A DNA stretch of 47,097 nt from CAXSDR01 sp964236445 (GCA_964236445.1 CAXSDR010000016.1:1-47097), one strand, 5' to 3'. Shown: positions 26,334-35,520, numbered from the stretch's first letter. Notes: generated by a model from the sequence alone, not told the origin. Numbers and translations: made by a program.

Positions 26334-26437
26334 GCGCCGTGGTGACGGAAGAGACGGCCCCGAAAGTCGCGGTTTGCCCCCGCTGTGCGTCACACTGGCG
26401 TGGTGTTCGGCATCCCCCGGCATTCCGGGGACACCGC

Positions 26438-27466
26438 ATGACGGTGACTGAGGTCGCTCCGACGGCAGAGCAGCCGGTCGGGCGGCGCACCTTGCTGCGC
26501 ACCTTGTCCTCGCTGGCGGTCCTGGTCATTCTCGCCATCCTGATGGTGCGCAACCGCGAAGCCCTTCGCGTCGGGGCGCACATCGTGCGCCAGGCCGAGG
26601 CTGAGTGGCTGGTCGTCGCTGCCCTTGGCACCTGCCTGCTCTGGGTCGCCGGCGCGGTCACCCAGCTCGGAGCGCTTGCCGTACGCCCCCCGCTGGGCCG
26701 CCTGCTCGCCGTCCAGATTGCCGCTTCGTTCGCCAACACACTGCTGCCGGCAGGCACAGGCGGCATGGCCGTCAACGTGCGCTTTCTGCGACGCAACGGC
26801 ATGACGCGCGAGGCGGCGCTCGCCTCACAGGCGCTCAACTCGAGTGCCGGCGCCCTGACCCACATGGTCCTGCTCGCCATCGCACTGCTCACCGTGCCCC
26901 ACGTCTTCGCCGACGCGACGAGCATGGCGCTGCCCGCCAACTCGGTGCTGGGCACCTGGGGCGTCCGCTTCGCCGCAGCCGGTTTCACCCTGCTGGCGGC
27001 GGCCGCGACGGCGCTCATCCTGCGCTGGGCGCCGGCCGACTCGCGCGCCGGGGCGGTGCGCCGACGGCTCGTCACGCTCCTGACGTCGCTGCGGGGTGAG
27101 CTCGGTGCGCTACGGGCCGTGCTGCGTGACCCGCGCCGCGGTGTGCAGCTGTGGGCGGGCTCCGTGAGCGTCCCGCTCATCCACGCCCTCGTCCTGGTCG
27201 CCGTGCTGCATGCCCTGTCGTTCCCGCTCACGACGGCGCGCGTCGTGCTCATCTATCTCGCCGCGTCGGCCATCAGCGCGCTGGTGCCTTCCCCCGGCGG
27301 TGTGGGGGCGCTCGATGTGACGCTCTCAGCCGCCCTCGTCGCCGCTGGAGTTCCCACTGCCACTGCACTGGCGACCGTGCTGATCTATCGCCTGATCACG
27401 GTCTGGGGCACGCTCGTCCCCAGTGCCTGCGTGCTCGGGATCCTGCTCCGCCGCCGCGTGATCTGA
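26438..27466 (+). CDS. YbhN/UPF0104-type integral membrane protein (flippase-like)
   Basis: 342 residues with about eight hydrophobic segments, beginning LSSLAVLVILAILMV. The signature region NTLLPAGTGGMAVNVRFLRR and the late SALVPSPGGVGALDVTLSAAL are typical of the lysylphosphatidylglycerol synthase transmembrane/UPF0104 family, often annotated as flippase-like. Such proteins are thought to act on lipid-linked substrates at the membrane. The ATG at 26438 is preceded by CGGGGA; the GTG at 26321 lies inside the upstream terminator and is rejected. It ends within the convergent PAP2 gene (82-nt overlap), and the neighbouring PAP2, glycosyltransferase and deacetylase genes suggest a shared envelope-lipid theme. 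Confidence 0.88.
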   Translation: MTVTEVAPTAEQPVGRRTLLRTLSSLAVLVILAILMVRNREALRVGAHIVRQAEAEWLVVAALGTCLLWVAGAVTQLGALAVRPPLGRLLAVQIAASFANTLLPAGTGGMAVNVRFLRRNGMTREAALASQALNSSAGALTHMVLLAIALLTVPHVFADATSMALPANSVLGTWGVRFAAAGFTLLAAAATALILRWAPADSRAGAVRRRLVTLLTSLRGELGALRAVLRDPRRGVQLWAGSVSVPLIHALVLVAVLHALSFPLTTARVVLIYLAASAISALVPSPGGVGALDVTLSAALVAAGVPTATALATVLIYRLITVWGTLVPSACVLGILLRRRVI

Positions 27467-28215
27467 CCCATCGCGGCGAGCAGGCCGGTGCGGCCGGTGA
27501 CGAGTCCGGTCAGCAGCGCACACGCCAGTGCGACAGCGACACCCGCGAAGACATCGAGCACATAGTGGTTGCCCGTGAGCACGACCACAGCCGTGGTCAG
27601 CAGCGGATAGAGCGCGCTCACCAGGCGCACCCACAGGGGGCGGCTCAGCGTCACGCCGACAAGTGCCACCCATGTCGCCCATGCCAGGTGCAGGGAGGGC
27701 ATCGCTGCGTACGCCGCCGCCTGCACCGGGCCCACCGGTGCGGTGCCGAGACCGGCGTCCGCGACGGAGTCGACGAACCCGCCGCCGGGGAGCAGCCGAG
27801 GCGGCATGACCGGCAGCCAGAAGAACACGGCGAGCGCGACGAGGTTGATGACGACCAGGGCGTTGCGGGCGGCGCGGTAGATGATCGGGCGCTTCCACCA
27901 GCACCACGCCAGCAGGCTCAACGTGACGCTGAGGTGTGCCGCTTGGTACCAGCAGCCCGCGACGATCTCCGCGACGGCGTGACGGCTGAGCCAGTGGTTG
28001 GCCGAGAGCTCGACGTCGAGGTGCAGCACCCGCTCGACGCGCAGCACGTCGAGGGCGTTGGACAGCGCGTCGCCGCTGCGCACGTCGGCGAGCGAGCGCA
28101 CGTTGTCATAGATGCGCACGAGGACAGCGACGATCAGGAGCTCACCGAGGAGCAGGGGACGCAGTCGCGCGCGTCGGCGCTCGAGCAGGCGCGTGACCAC
28201 GGGGGGAATCGTCAT
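27385..28215 (-). CDS. PAP2-superfamily membrane phosphatase/transferase
   Basis: 276 residues with about six hydrophobic helices. The PAP2_3-type catalytic motifs are present: PPRLLPG (motif region 1), MPSLHLAWATW (active-site His) and GNHYVLDVFAG (second His and Asp). Enzymes of this group, including inositol-phosphorylceramide/phosphoinositol transferases, act on lipid phosphates at the membrane surface. The ATG at 28215 overlaps the stop of the GT4 gene (ATGA), so the two are translationally coupled, suggesting that the pair builds or trims the same glycolipid. The last 82 nt overlap the convergent membrane-protein gene. Confidence 0.88.
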   Translation of the reverse strand: MTIPPVVTRLLERRRARLRPLLLGELLIVAVLVRIYDNVRSLADVRSGDALSNALDVLRVERVLHLDVELSANHWLSRHAVAEIVAGCWYQAAHLSVTLSLLAWCWWKRPIIYRAARNALVVINLVALAVFFWLPVMPPRLLPGGGFVDSVADAGLGTAPVGPVQAAAYAAMPSLHLAWATWVALVGVTLSRPLWVRLVSALYPLLTTAVVVLTGNHYVLDVFAGVAVALACALLTGLVTGRTGLLAAMGQITRRRSRIPSTQALGTSVPQTVIRR

Positions 28216-29360
28216 GCCGACCGCGCGTCGCGAATGACGGGCAGGCCACCCGTGGCGCCGGCCGCGAGATAGGCGTCGTCGGTGCGGGCCAGGACCGCGT
28301 CCCAGGTGTGGCTGGTGACGGTGGTGCGGTTGTGCGCCACGATGCGGTTGCGGCGCGGGTCGTCGCTGACGAGTGAGGCCAGGGCGCGCGACATGGCGGC
28401 GTCGTCGTGCACGAGCAGCCCTTCGGCGCCGTGCCTGACGAAGCTGCGGATGCCGCTGTCGGCGCGTGCCACCACTGCCAGCCCGGCGCTGCGGGCCTCG
28501 AGCGCCGCGATGCCGAAGGACTCGAGGATCGCCGGGGCGACGAAGATGTCGGACCGCGCGAACAGCGCGTGGATCTCCTCGCGGGTGCGCCGGCCCGCGA
28601 AGGCGACCCAGTCGGTCATCTCGTGCCGCTCGACGAAGCGCTTCATGCGGGGCATCAGCGGGCCGTCGCCCACGACCACGACGCTCATGGTCCGACCGGC
28701 AGGCAGCTGGGCGTGCGCCTCACGCAGCAGGCGCAGCAGGGGCATCGGTCGCTTGCGTGCCGACAGCCGCATGACGGCGGCGACCACGACATGGTCGGGC
28801 TCGCGCGGCGAGGGCGTCACGCGCCAGTGCAGCGGGTCGACCGCGTTGGGCAGGACGAGCACTCGTGCCCGGTCCCCGATCAGGCGGCGCAGCGGGTCGG
28901 CGGCCGCGTCACTGACCGCGGTCCACTGGATGGAGGAGCTCGACCACCGTCCGACGGCATCGAGCATGCGGAAGATCGGCGACACGTTGGACAGGATCGA
29001 GTGCAGGGTGAACACCGTGGGAATGCCCGTCGCGGCGGCCCACCGGGCGGCGAAGAACGCGAGCGGCGAGCCCACACCGGCGTGCACGTGGATGACGTCG
29101 TAGTGGCCGCTGCGCAGCACCCGCGGAATGGCCGCGACCGCGGCCGGGTGCAGGGCGTGCGGGTGCCGCAGCCCGTCGGTCAGCCGGTGCACGGTGACGT
29201 CGGAGTCCAGCTCGCGGTCGGCGCTGCTCCCGCTCGGGCTGGCGGTGACGACCTCGACGTCGTGGCCGTCCGCGAGCTGGCGGGTCGCCAGGTCGCGGAC
29301 GTGCATCTCGATGCCACCCAGGCGCGGCAGATAGAAGTCGGTGACATGCGCGATCCTCAC
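28212..29360 (-). CDS. GT4-family glycosyltransferase
   Basis: 382 residues. The N-terminal motif RIAHVTDFYLPRLGGIEMHV and C-terminal donor-binding region FVAPAILESFGIAALEARSAG (with the E-x7-E pattern) and VRHGAEGLLVHDD are characteristic of GT-B fold, family 4 retaining glycosyltransferases such as PimB-like mannosyltransferases. It likely transfers a sugar from a nucleotide donor to a lipid carrier at the cytoplasmic face. The start is GTG 29360, matching the family N-terminus. Only 26 nt separate it from the divergent PIG-L gene, so promoters must overlap the coding ends. Acceptor and sugar are not determinable here. Confidence 0.92.
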   Translation of the reverse strand: MRIAHVTDFYLPRLGGIEMHVRDLATRQLADGHDVEVVTASPSGSSADRELDSDVTVHRLTDGLRHPHALHPAAVAAIPRVLRSGHYDVIHVHAGVGSPLAFFAARWAAATGIPTVFTLHSILSNVSPIFRMLDAVGRWSSSSIQWTAVSDAAADPLRRLIGDRARVLVLPNAVDPLHWRVTPSPREPDHVVVAAVMRLSARKRPMPLLRLLREAHAQLPAGRTMSVVVVGDGPLMPRMKRFVERHEMTDWVAFAGRRTREEIHALFARSDIFVAPAILESFGIAALEARSAGLAVVARADSGIRSFVRHGAEGLLVHDDAAMSRALASLVSDDPRRNRIVAHNRTTVTSHTWDAVLARTDDAYLAAGATGGLPVIRDARSA

Positions 29361-29386
29361 GCGGCCACCTGCGCCAGACTGCCCCG

Positions 29387-30214
29387 ATGGCCTACACGCT
29401 GGTGTCGTTCCACGCGCATCCCGACGACGAGGCCCTTCTCACTGCGGGCACGCTGGCGCGGGCCGCAGCCGAGGGCCACCGCGTCGTGCTCGTGATGGCC
29501 ACGGCCGGCGGTGCGGGCCTGGCTGCCTCCGACGTGCTGGCCCGCGGTGCGCTGCAGCAGCAGCGCACCGAGGAACTGCGCCGCTCGGCCACCGCGCTGG
29601 GCTGCGCGCGCGTCGAGTGGCTCGGCTATGCCGACTCGGGCATGGCCGGTGCGGTGGTGCCGCCCGACGCCTTCGCGGCCGCCGATGTCGACGAGGCTGC
29701 CGAGCGGTTGGCGCGCATCCTGCGCGAAGAGCGCGCCGACGTCCTCACCATCTATGACGAGCGCGGCGGCTATGGCCACCCTGACCACGTCGCCGTCACG
29801 CGGGTGGGTGCCCGCGCGGCGCAGCTGGCAGGCACCCGCGTCGTGCTCGAGGCCACGGTCGACCGCACGCAGCTGCTGCGCGCCGCCCGACTCGTGCATT
29901 GGCTCCCTCGTGTCCCTGCCGACTTCCGCCCCGACCGGCTCGCTGCCGCCTACTCGCCTCGCGCCGCCGTCACACACCGAGTTGATGTCGGTGCCGTGGT
30001 GGAGCGTAAACGAGCCGCGATGGCCGCTCATTCCTCCCAGGCGACGTCGGACGACGGGGTGCGCACCCTGGCGCTGTTCCTGCGCCTGCCCCGACCGTTG
30101 TTTCGTCGCGCCTTCCGCTATGAGTGGTTCACCGAGCGTGGTCGCGTCCCCGGACGTAGGAAAGAGGACGACGTCTTCGCCACCTTGCGGGGCGAAGACG
30201 CGTCCTCATCGTAG
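29387..30214 (+). CDS. PIG-L family N-deacetylase
   Basis: 275 residues. The zinc-binding motif AHPDDEALL (His11, Asp13, Asp14) and the second motif YGHPDHVAVTRVG are diagnostic of the PIG-L/LmbE family, which deacetylates N-acetyl sugars in molecules such as mycothiol precursors (MshB), mycothiol conjugates (Mca) and glycolipids. It lacks obvious features that would single out MshB or Mca. ATG 29387 fits the family start; no good Shine-Dalgarno is present. The divergent position to the GT4-PAP2 pair suggests action on a GlcNAc-containing glycan made there. It ends 34 nt before the convergent htrA gene. Confidence 0.9.
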   Translation: MAYTLVSFHAHPDDEALLTAGTLARAAAEGHRVVLVMATAGGAGLAASDVLARGALQQQRTEELRRSATALGCARVEWLGYADSGMAGAVVPPDAFAAADVDEAAERLARILREERADVLTIYDERGGYGHPDHVAVTRVGARAAQLAGTRVVLEATVDRTQLLRAARLVHWLPRVPADFRPDRLAAAYSPRAAVTHRVDVGAVVERKRAAMAAHSSQATSDDGVRTLALFLRLPRPLFRRAFRYEWFTERGRVPGRRKEDDVFATLRGEDASSS

Positions 30215-30248
30215 GGGACCCGAGGCCCCGAACAGCTCCGTACGACGG

Positions 30249-31640
30249 TCAGCTGGCGGTCGAGGTGCCGAGAGTCACCTGCGCCGTACGCGTTGCTCCG
30301 CCACGGGTGTAGGTGATCGTCACGACGGCCTTGGGGGTGCTGGCGCGTACGGCGACGATCAGGCTGTTCGCATCGGTGACCCGACGTGTGGCCACCTTGG
30401 TGATCACGTCGCCGGCCTGGAGGCCGGCTGTGGCGGCCGGGCCGCCCGCGGTCACGGAGCTCACGGTGGCCCCGAGTCCCGGCGCGCCGGTCGTGTCGCT
30501 CGCGGCGTCACCCACGCTGATGCCGATCTGGGCGTGCGTGGCGTGACCGGTGGCGATCAACTGGTCGGAGACCTTCTTCGCGTCGTTCGAGGGGATGGCG
30601 AAGCCGACGCCGATGTTGCCCGACTGGCCGCCTGCGGACGATCCGGTCGAGGCGATCGCGCTGTTGATGCCGACGACCTGCCCGGCGAGGTTGACGAGGG
30701 CGCCACCGCTGTTGCCGGGGTTGATCGCTGCGTCGGTCTGCACGGCGTCGATCACCGACTGCGCGCTGGCGCCGCTCTCACCGGTGGCGACGGGACGGTG
30801 CACGGTCGAGACGATGCCCTGCGTCACGGTGTTGGACAGCCCCAGCGGCGCGCCCACGGCGAGCACGGCCTGGCCGACCGAAAGCGCGTCGCTGTCGGCG
30901 AACGTCGCGGCCTTGAGACCCGTCACGCCGTCGACCTTGATGACGGCGATGTCGCTCGTCGCGTCGGTGCCGACGATGGTCGCGGACACGGTGCGGCCGT
31001 CGGTGAAGGTCACGTGCACGGTCCCGCCGGTCTTCGCGGCTGCCACGACATGGTTGTTCGTCACGATGTAGCCGTCGCTGCGCAGCACGATGCCGGAGCC
31101 GGTGTCCGACACGGGTTGTGACTGCTGCTGCTGTCCGAAACCGCCGCCGGCCAGCGGGTCGGTGCTGGTCGCCGCGGCCGCCGTACCGGTCACCTCGACG
31201 GTGACGACGCTCGGGGCGATGACGGCCGCTGCCGCCTGCGGTGTTCCTGCGGTGGCCCTGCTGCTCCCGCTTGGCTGGGCGCTGTCGTTGCCGCTCGTGA
31301 GAGGCAGGGAGGGCAGCACAGGCCCTGCGGGCGCGGCGAGCGAGCTGGCCGGGTCGGTGTGGCGCGCCTCGTAGTGCCCGGCATAGCCACCGGCGCCTGC
31401 GCCGGCGAGCAGGATCGCGACGGCGGCCAGCGCACTGCGGCCCCTCGGTGCCCGGGAGCGGGCCGGCGGGTTCGTGGGTGGCGGAGTTCCCGGCGGCAGC
31501 GGCGGTGTCCCGAAGGGCGACGAGGGGGTGGCGAAGCCGGCGTACGGCGCCTGGCCCGCGTGCGTGGGGGAATACACGGATGGCTGGCGAGCCGGCGTGA
31601 CGACCTGCGTCAGGTCGAGTTCTGCGTGGGTGTCGGTCAT
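30249..31640 (-). CDS. HtrA/DegP-like serine protease with PDZ domain
   Basis: 463 residues in actinobacterial HtrA layout. A cytoplasmic Pro-rich N-terminus (YSPTHAGQAPYAG, GTPPLPPGTPPP) is followed by one membrane anchor (ALAAVAILLAGAGAGGYAG near residue 85). The trypsin-like domain has the triad in TNNHVV (His), TSDIAVIKVD (Asp) and GNSGGALV (Ser), and one C-terminal PDZ domain (GAPGLGATVSSVTAGGPAAT) completes it. It should be an extracytoplasmic quality-control protease anchored in the membrane. The ATG at 31640 is chosen by the start of the typical N-terminus; longer frames are spurious. It is divergent from the zinc dehydrogenase. Confidence 0.93.
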   Translation of the reverse strand: MTDTHAELDLTQVVTPARQPSVYSPTHAGQAPYAGFATPSSPFGTPPLPPGTPPPTNPPARSRAPRGRSALAAVAILLAGAGAGGYAGHYEARHTDPASSLAAPAGPVLPSLPLTSGNDSAQPSGSSRATAGTPQAAAAVIAPSVVTVEVTGTAAAATSTDPLAGGGFGQQQQSQPVSDTGSGIVLRSDGYIVTNNHVVAAAKTGGTVHVTFTDGRTVSATIVGTDATSDIAVIKVDGVTGLKAATFADSDALSVGQAVLAVGAPLGLSNTVTQGIVSTVHRPVATGESGASAQSVIDAVQTDAAINPGNSGGALVNLAGQVVGINSAIASTGSSAGGQSGNIGVGFAIPSNDAKKVSDQLIATGHATHAQIGISVGDAASDTTGAPGLGATVSSVTAGGPAATAGLQAGDVITKVATRRVTDANSLIVAVRASTPKAVVTITYTRGGATRTAQVTLGTSTAS

Positions 31641-31712
31641 GCGTCCAAGGTGTCCGCGAAGCCTGTGAGGTTGCTGTGCGCCCTCTGAGCCTGCGCTGTC
31701 AGTCGGCGCTGC

Positions 31713-31746
31713 CCTACACCGAGCCGGCCCTGGCACGAGGTGTAGG
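31713..31746. promoter_or_regulatory. inverted repeat in the htrA/dehydrogenase divergent region
   Basis: CCTACACC (31713-31720) and GGTGTAGG (31739-31746) form an exact 8-bp inverted repeat with an 18-nt spacer, in the 169-nt gap between htrA and the alcohol dehydrogenase gene, 63 nt before the latter's start. The half-site separation fits a dimeric repressor or activator. No regulator can be assigned. Confidence 0.4.
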
Positions 31747-31809
31747 CCGTCACCCGCGGGTAGACCCCGGTCGCCAACCACACCGCAACGAGCTCCGGAG
31801 GACACCGTC

Positions 31810-33003
31810 ATGAAGGCACTCGCCTGGCACGGCAAGCGCGACGTCCGCATCGACGAGGTGCCGGATCCCGTCATCGAGGATCCGACGGACGCCATCATCC
31901 GCGTCACCTCGACCGCCATCTGCGGCTCCGACCTGCATCTCTACGAGGTTCTCGGGGCTTATCTGCATGAGGGCGACATCCTCGGCCACGAGACGATGGG
32001 CATCGTGGAAGCGGTCGGAGCCGAGGTGACGAACCTTGCCGTCGGCGACCGGGTCGTCATCCCCTTCAACATCTCCTGCGGCCACTGCTGGATGTGCGAG
32101 CGTCAGCTGTTCGCGCAGTGCGAGACGACCCAGGTGAAGAGGTTCGGCAAAGGTGCGTCGCTGTTCGGCTACACCGAGCTCTATGGGCAGATTCCGGGCG
32201 GTCAGGCCGAGTTCCTGCGCGTGCCACAGGCGCAGTTCGGCCCGATCAAGGTCCCGAGTGGCCCCAGTGACCAGCGTTTCCTCTATCTGTCCGACGTCCT
32301 GCCGACGGCCTGGCAGGCGGTGCGCTATGCCGACACCCCCCGTGGCGGCACTCTGGCGGTGCTGGGCCTCGGCCCGATCGGGCAGATGGCGGTGCGCGTC
32401 GCCCGCCAGCAGGGTGTCGAGCGGATCCTCGCCGTCGACAGCGTCCCGGCTCGGCTCGCGATGGCGCAGAAGTACGGTGCAGAGATCGTCAACCTCGACG
32501 ACTCCGACAACATGGCCGACACGCTGATCGAGCTCACGAAGGGTCGCGGCCCCGACTCGGTCATCGAGGCCGTCGGCATGGAGTCGCACGGTGGTGCCAG
32601 CTCCGCGATCGGCAAGGTGGGACAGGCAGCGGCCGGCCTGCTGCCCGATGCTGTGGCGAAGCCGTTCGTCGACAAGGCGGGCATCGACCGGCTCGACGCC
32701 CTGCTGACGGCGTTCAAGGCGTGCCGCCGCGGTGGCACGGTGTCGATCTCCGGTGTCTACGGCGGCGAGCAGGACCCGCTGCCGATGATGGAGATCTTCG
32801 ACCGCGGCCTGCAGATCCGCATGGGTCAGGCGCACGTACGCCGGTGGACCGACGACATCCTCCCGCTGGTGCTCGACGACAGCGACCCACTGGGCACCGA
32901 GGACTTCGCCACCCACCTGCGACCCCTGTCGGAGGCGCCAGCTGCCTACGAGATGTTCCAGAAAAAGGAGGACAACTGCATCAAGGTCGTTCTTCAGCCC
33001 TGA
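31810..33003 (+). CDS. zinc-dependent alcohol/formaldehyde dehydrogenase (MDR superfamily)
   Basis: 397 residues. Catalytic zinc ligands appear in TAICGSDLH (Cys) and LGHETMG (His-Glu), and the four structural-zinc cysteines in CGHCWMCERQLFAQC. The NAD-binding Rossmann motif is VLGLGPIG near residue 183. The long loop after it and the C-terminal QKKEDNCIKVVLQP match glutathione-independent formaldehyde dehydrogenase-like proteins (FdhA group), here with unknown substrate. A clear ribosome site CGGAGGA precedes ATG 31810. The stop overlaps the end of the damaged convergent transporter gene by 10 nt. Confidence 0.93.
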   Translation: MKALAWHGKRDVRIDEVPDPVIEDPTDAIIRVTSTAICGSDLHLYEVLGAYLHEGDILGHETMGIVEAVGAEVTNLAVGDRVVIPFNISCGHCWMCERQLFAQCETTQVKRFGKGASLFGYTELYGQIPGGQAEFLRVPQAQFGPIKVPSGPSDQRFLYLSDVLPTAWQAVRYADTPRGGTLAVLGLGPIGQMAVRVARQQGVERILAVDSVPARLAMAQKYGAEIVNLDDSDNMADTLIELTKGRGPDSVIEAVGMESHGGASSAIGKVGQAAAGLLPDAVAKPFVDKAGIDRLDALLTAFKACRRGGTVSISGVYGGEQDPLPMMEIFDRGLQIRMGQAHVRRWTDDILPLVLDDSDPLGTEDFATHLRPLSEAPAAYEMFQKKEDNCIKVVLQP

Positions 33004-34032
33004 GCCGGTGCGCCGCCGTCGGGCACCGGTCGGCGAACGCCGAACGCGGAACGCCCGGCCGTCGCGATCGCGAGTGCCAGCGCGGCCGTGACGGCCGAGG
33101 CGAGGGGAAGGCTGCGCAGCCGACCGTGCGACACGATGATGCTGCCGAGCCCCGAGCCGGTCACGATTCCCACCCGGAACATGAGGCTGTGCAGCGCCGT
33201 CACGGTTTCGACCCCTCTGCCCGTGCCGCGGCGCAGCGAGCTCAGGAACATGAGGAACGCCGCGAGGGCCAGTCCGACGCCCCAGAGGGCGACCGCGGCA
33301 TAGGTCAGCCACGACCACGCAGCGGCGAGCCGCACGAGCACCAGCGCGACGGCGAGCAGTGTCATGGCGCAGAGCAGCGTGGCTTGCGGGTGACGGTCGG
33401 CGAGCCGCCCGCCTGCCAGGCTGCCGATCACCGAGGCGAGGCCGTAGACGCAGAGCACCCAGCGAATGCGGCTGTCGGGCAGGCCGATCTCCTCCACCAG
33501 ATATGGCGTGAGGTAGGTGAACGCGGCGAAGTGGGCCGCCACCGTCACCGCGGTGACCGTGAAGATCAGCTGCAGGCCCCGTGACCGCAGCGCCGTCCCG
33601 ACGCTGTCGGCCCCCCGAGCGCCGGCGACGGCACGTGCGTCGACCTCGGCCACTGCGTGCGGGCAGCGGGGGGAGCAGCCGTCGCAGCGCCACGGCGAGA
33701 GCGAGCGCGACGCACCCGACCAGCACCATCGCTGCACGCCAGCCTGCCCACTGCCCGAAGCCGGTCGCCAGCGGCACTCCCACGACGAAGGCCACCGAGG
33801 TCCCGAGCGCGATCCGGCTGACGGCGTGCGCGGTCCGGTCGGGCGGTGAGACGCGGGCGGCCGCGGATGAGGCGATCGCGAAGAACAGGCCGTGGGCGAC
33901 GGCCGCGGCGCCGCGGGAGGCGAAGAGCAGCTCGAGGTCCGGGGCGAGCGCGCCGGCGAGGTTCGCCACGGCGTACGCCAGCACCGCCCACGTCACCACG
34001 GTGCGCCGGTCGTGCTCGGCCCCTGCTCCGGC
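32994..34032 (-). pseudogene. MFS transporter, N-terminally truncated and frameshifted
   Basis: Two frames carry parts of one major-facilitator protein. Upstream frame: EHDRRTVVTWAVLAYAVANL through GVPLATGFGQWAGWRAAMVL and LRRLLP (about 34017 to 33675). Downstream frame: from about 33660 (HAVAEVDARAVAGARGADS) through several helices, including HFAAFTYLTPYLVEEIGLPD and LASVIGSLAGGRLADR, to TGA at 32994. The switch falls at or near a run of six G (33668-33673), so a one-base indel there explains it. In addition the first two membrane helices and their loop are missing: the frame upstream is closed by TGA at 34035-34033 and the coiled-coil gene begins at 34098. A sequencing error could cause the shift but not the truncation. 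Confidence 0.75.
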
Positions 34033-34085
34033 TCAGCCACCGGGCCATCTTCGCTGGCGGCGGTGTCCGCCGGGCCAGCGGCACC

Positions 34086-34091
34086 TACGCT
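34086..34091 (+). promoter_or_regulatory. putative -10 element for a leaderless coiled-coil transcript
   Basis: TACGCT ends 6 nt before GTG 34098, the same geometry as the element at 7274-7279. There is no Shine-Dalgarno sequence at useful distance (AGG directly abuts the GTG), which supports a leaderless message. Confidence 0.35.
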
Positions 34092-34097
34092 CGCAGG

Positions 34098-35387
34098 GTG
34101 GACCGGGAGGGACGAGCGGGAGGTGGCGGGCGGCTCGCGCGGCGCGAGCAGGCCCTGGCCGAAGCCGTAGCGGCACGCGACGAGGCGGCTGACGCGTTCT
34201 ATGCCATGGACCGCGCCCAACGAGACACGCGCGTGCGCGTCGACGCCTTCACCGGGCTGGCTGCCGGCTCCCCCAGCGCGACCCGGGCCCGCAGCGAGTT
34301 CGACCAGATCAACGCGTGGGCCGATGACGCCTCGCGGGCCTACATCGACGTGCTGGACAAGCACCCGCTCGAGGCCGCAAACCCTGGTCGTCATCCCGCC
34401 ACCACCGTGGACCTGCCCGCCACGGCTGCAGCCGTCGCGGCGTTCCACCAGATCGTGCCGGCGCTGCTGACCTGCGAGGCCAACTTCACCCGCTACACCG
34501 AGCGGTTCGCGAGCGAGCTGGCGCGCGTCGAGCGAGAGCTCGCAGCTGTGCCGAGCCGTGTCGTCACGGCGCGCGAGGCCCTCGCGGCGGCTCGGGCCGA
34601 GCTGGCGAGGCTGCCGGAGCTCGGCCTCGTCTCCCGGGCCGCCACCGAGGCGTGGGGCAATGCCGAGACGGCGGCTGCCCTGCTCGACGCGGGCGCGGCG
34701 TCGCTCGGCGTCGCAGGCATGCTGCGCCAGGCGCAACAGGTGACGGCGCTGGCGCAGCGTGCGCAGGCGCTGGCCGCCGAGGCCCCCCGGCGTCGCCTCG
34801 ACCTCGGTCACCGGCTCACGTCGCTGCGCACCCGCGTGTCCGCCGCCGAGAACCGGGTGGGCATGGTGGACGACCAGCTCAGCGAGCTCCGTCGCCGCTA
34901 TGTCGAGGGTTGCTGGGCAGACCTCACCAGCACCGGCGCGACCGTCGCCGGCGCGTTGCGTGCCGCCAGGGCACACCTGCGCGAGGCCGAGGAGCTCGCG
35001 GACGCCCACGACTGGGAGTCCGCCACCGAGCAGGTCCCGCTGATCACCGTGGCGGTGGCGCAGGCCGAGCAGGCCGAGCGTGCCGTGATCGACCGGCGGC
35101 GCGAGCTCGCCGAGGTCGAGAGCGACCCCCAGCCACGCATCGACGTGGCGCGCTTCGCCGTGCGCGACGCCCAGCGTCTGGTCATGGGGGGCCGTGACGT
35201 CGTCGCGAGCGGCGAGCAGTCCTACATCGCGCAGCTCGACGCCCTTGCCGCCCGGCTCGACACCGTCCGGGGGCGGCTGCAGGGAACTCATCCCGACTAC
35301 AGGTCGTTCCTGCGAGAGCTGGCCGACGTCGTCGAGCAAGCCCGCGCCCTCGTGGTGCGGGTGCGGGAACAGCGCGGGAACTCCTGA
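34098..35387 (+). CDS. Ala-rich coiled-coil protein next to terD
   Basis: 429 residues, almost entirely helical. Heptad-like stretches run through much of it, for example RLARREQALAEAVAARDEAA, ELARVERELAAVPSRVVTAR and SAAENRVGMVDDQLSELRRR. No signal peptide or membrane helix is present, so it is cytoplasmic. The layout recalls PspA/TelA-like or EzrA-like rod proteins without being recognisable as one. GTG 34098 is chosen because sequence upstream is Arg-rich and lies over the damaged MFS gene. It precedes terD by 133 nt in the same direction, and coiled-coil proteins are recurrent neighbours of Ter genes, so a structural or membrane-stress role in the Ter system is plausible. Confidence 0.8.
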   Translation: MDREGRAGGGGRLARREQALAEAVAARDEAADAFYAMDRAQRDTRVRVDAFTGLAAGSPSATRARSEFDQINAWADDASRAYIDVLDKHPLEAANPGRHPATTVDLPATAAAVAAFHQIVPALLTCEANFTRYTERFASELARVERELAAVPSRVVTAREALAAARAELARLPELGLVSRAATEAWGNAETAAALLDAGAASLGVAGMLRQAQQVTALAQRAQALAAEAPRRRLDLGHRLTSLRTRVSAAENRVGMVDDQLSELRRRYVEGCWADLTSTGATVAGALRAARAHLREAEELADAHDWESATEQVPLITVAVAQAEQAERAVIDRRRELAEVESDPQPRIDVARFAVRDAQRLVMGGRDVVASGEQSYIAQLDALAARLDTVRGRLQGTHPDYRSFLRELADVVEQARALVVRVREQRGNS

Positions 35388-35520
35388 GACCTGGGAAACC
35401 TGCGTTCTGTCGCCGCTCGGCGCTAGGCTCGCAAACGGTCGGCCGCAGCGGGCATGGATGCCCGCCCGACCATTGCCTGGCTCTTGTTCAGCGGGCACAC
35501 ATGCACCAGATGGAGGGCTC

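Noticed and set aside
26321..26437. Extension of the YbhN-like protein to GTG 26321
   Set aside because: The extension would start inside the terminator stem of the lipoprotein gene, and its translation (Cys- and Arg-containing, not hydrophobic) does not fit the family N-terminus.
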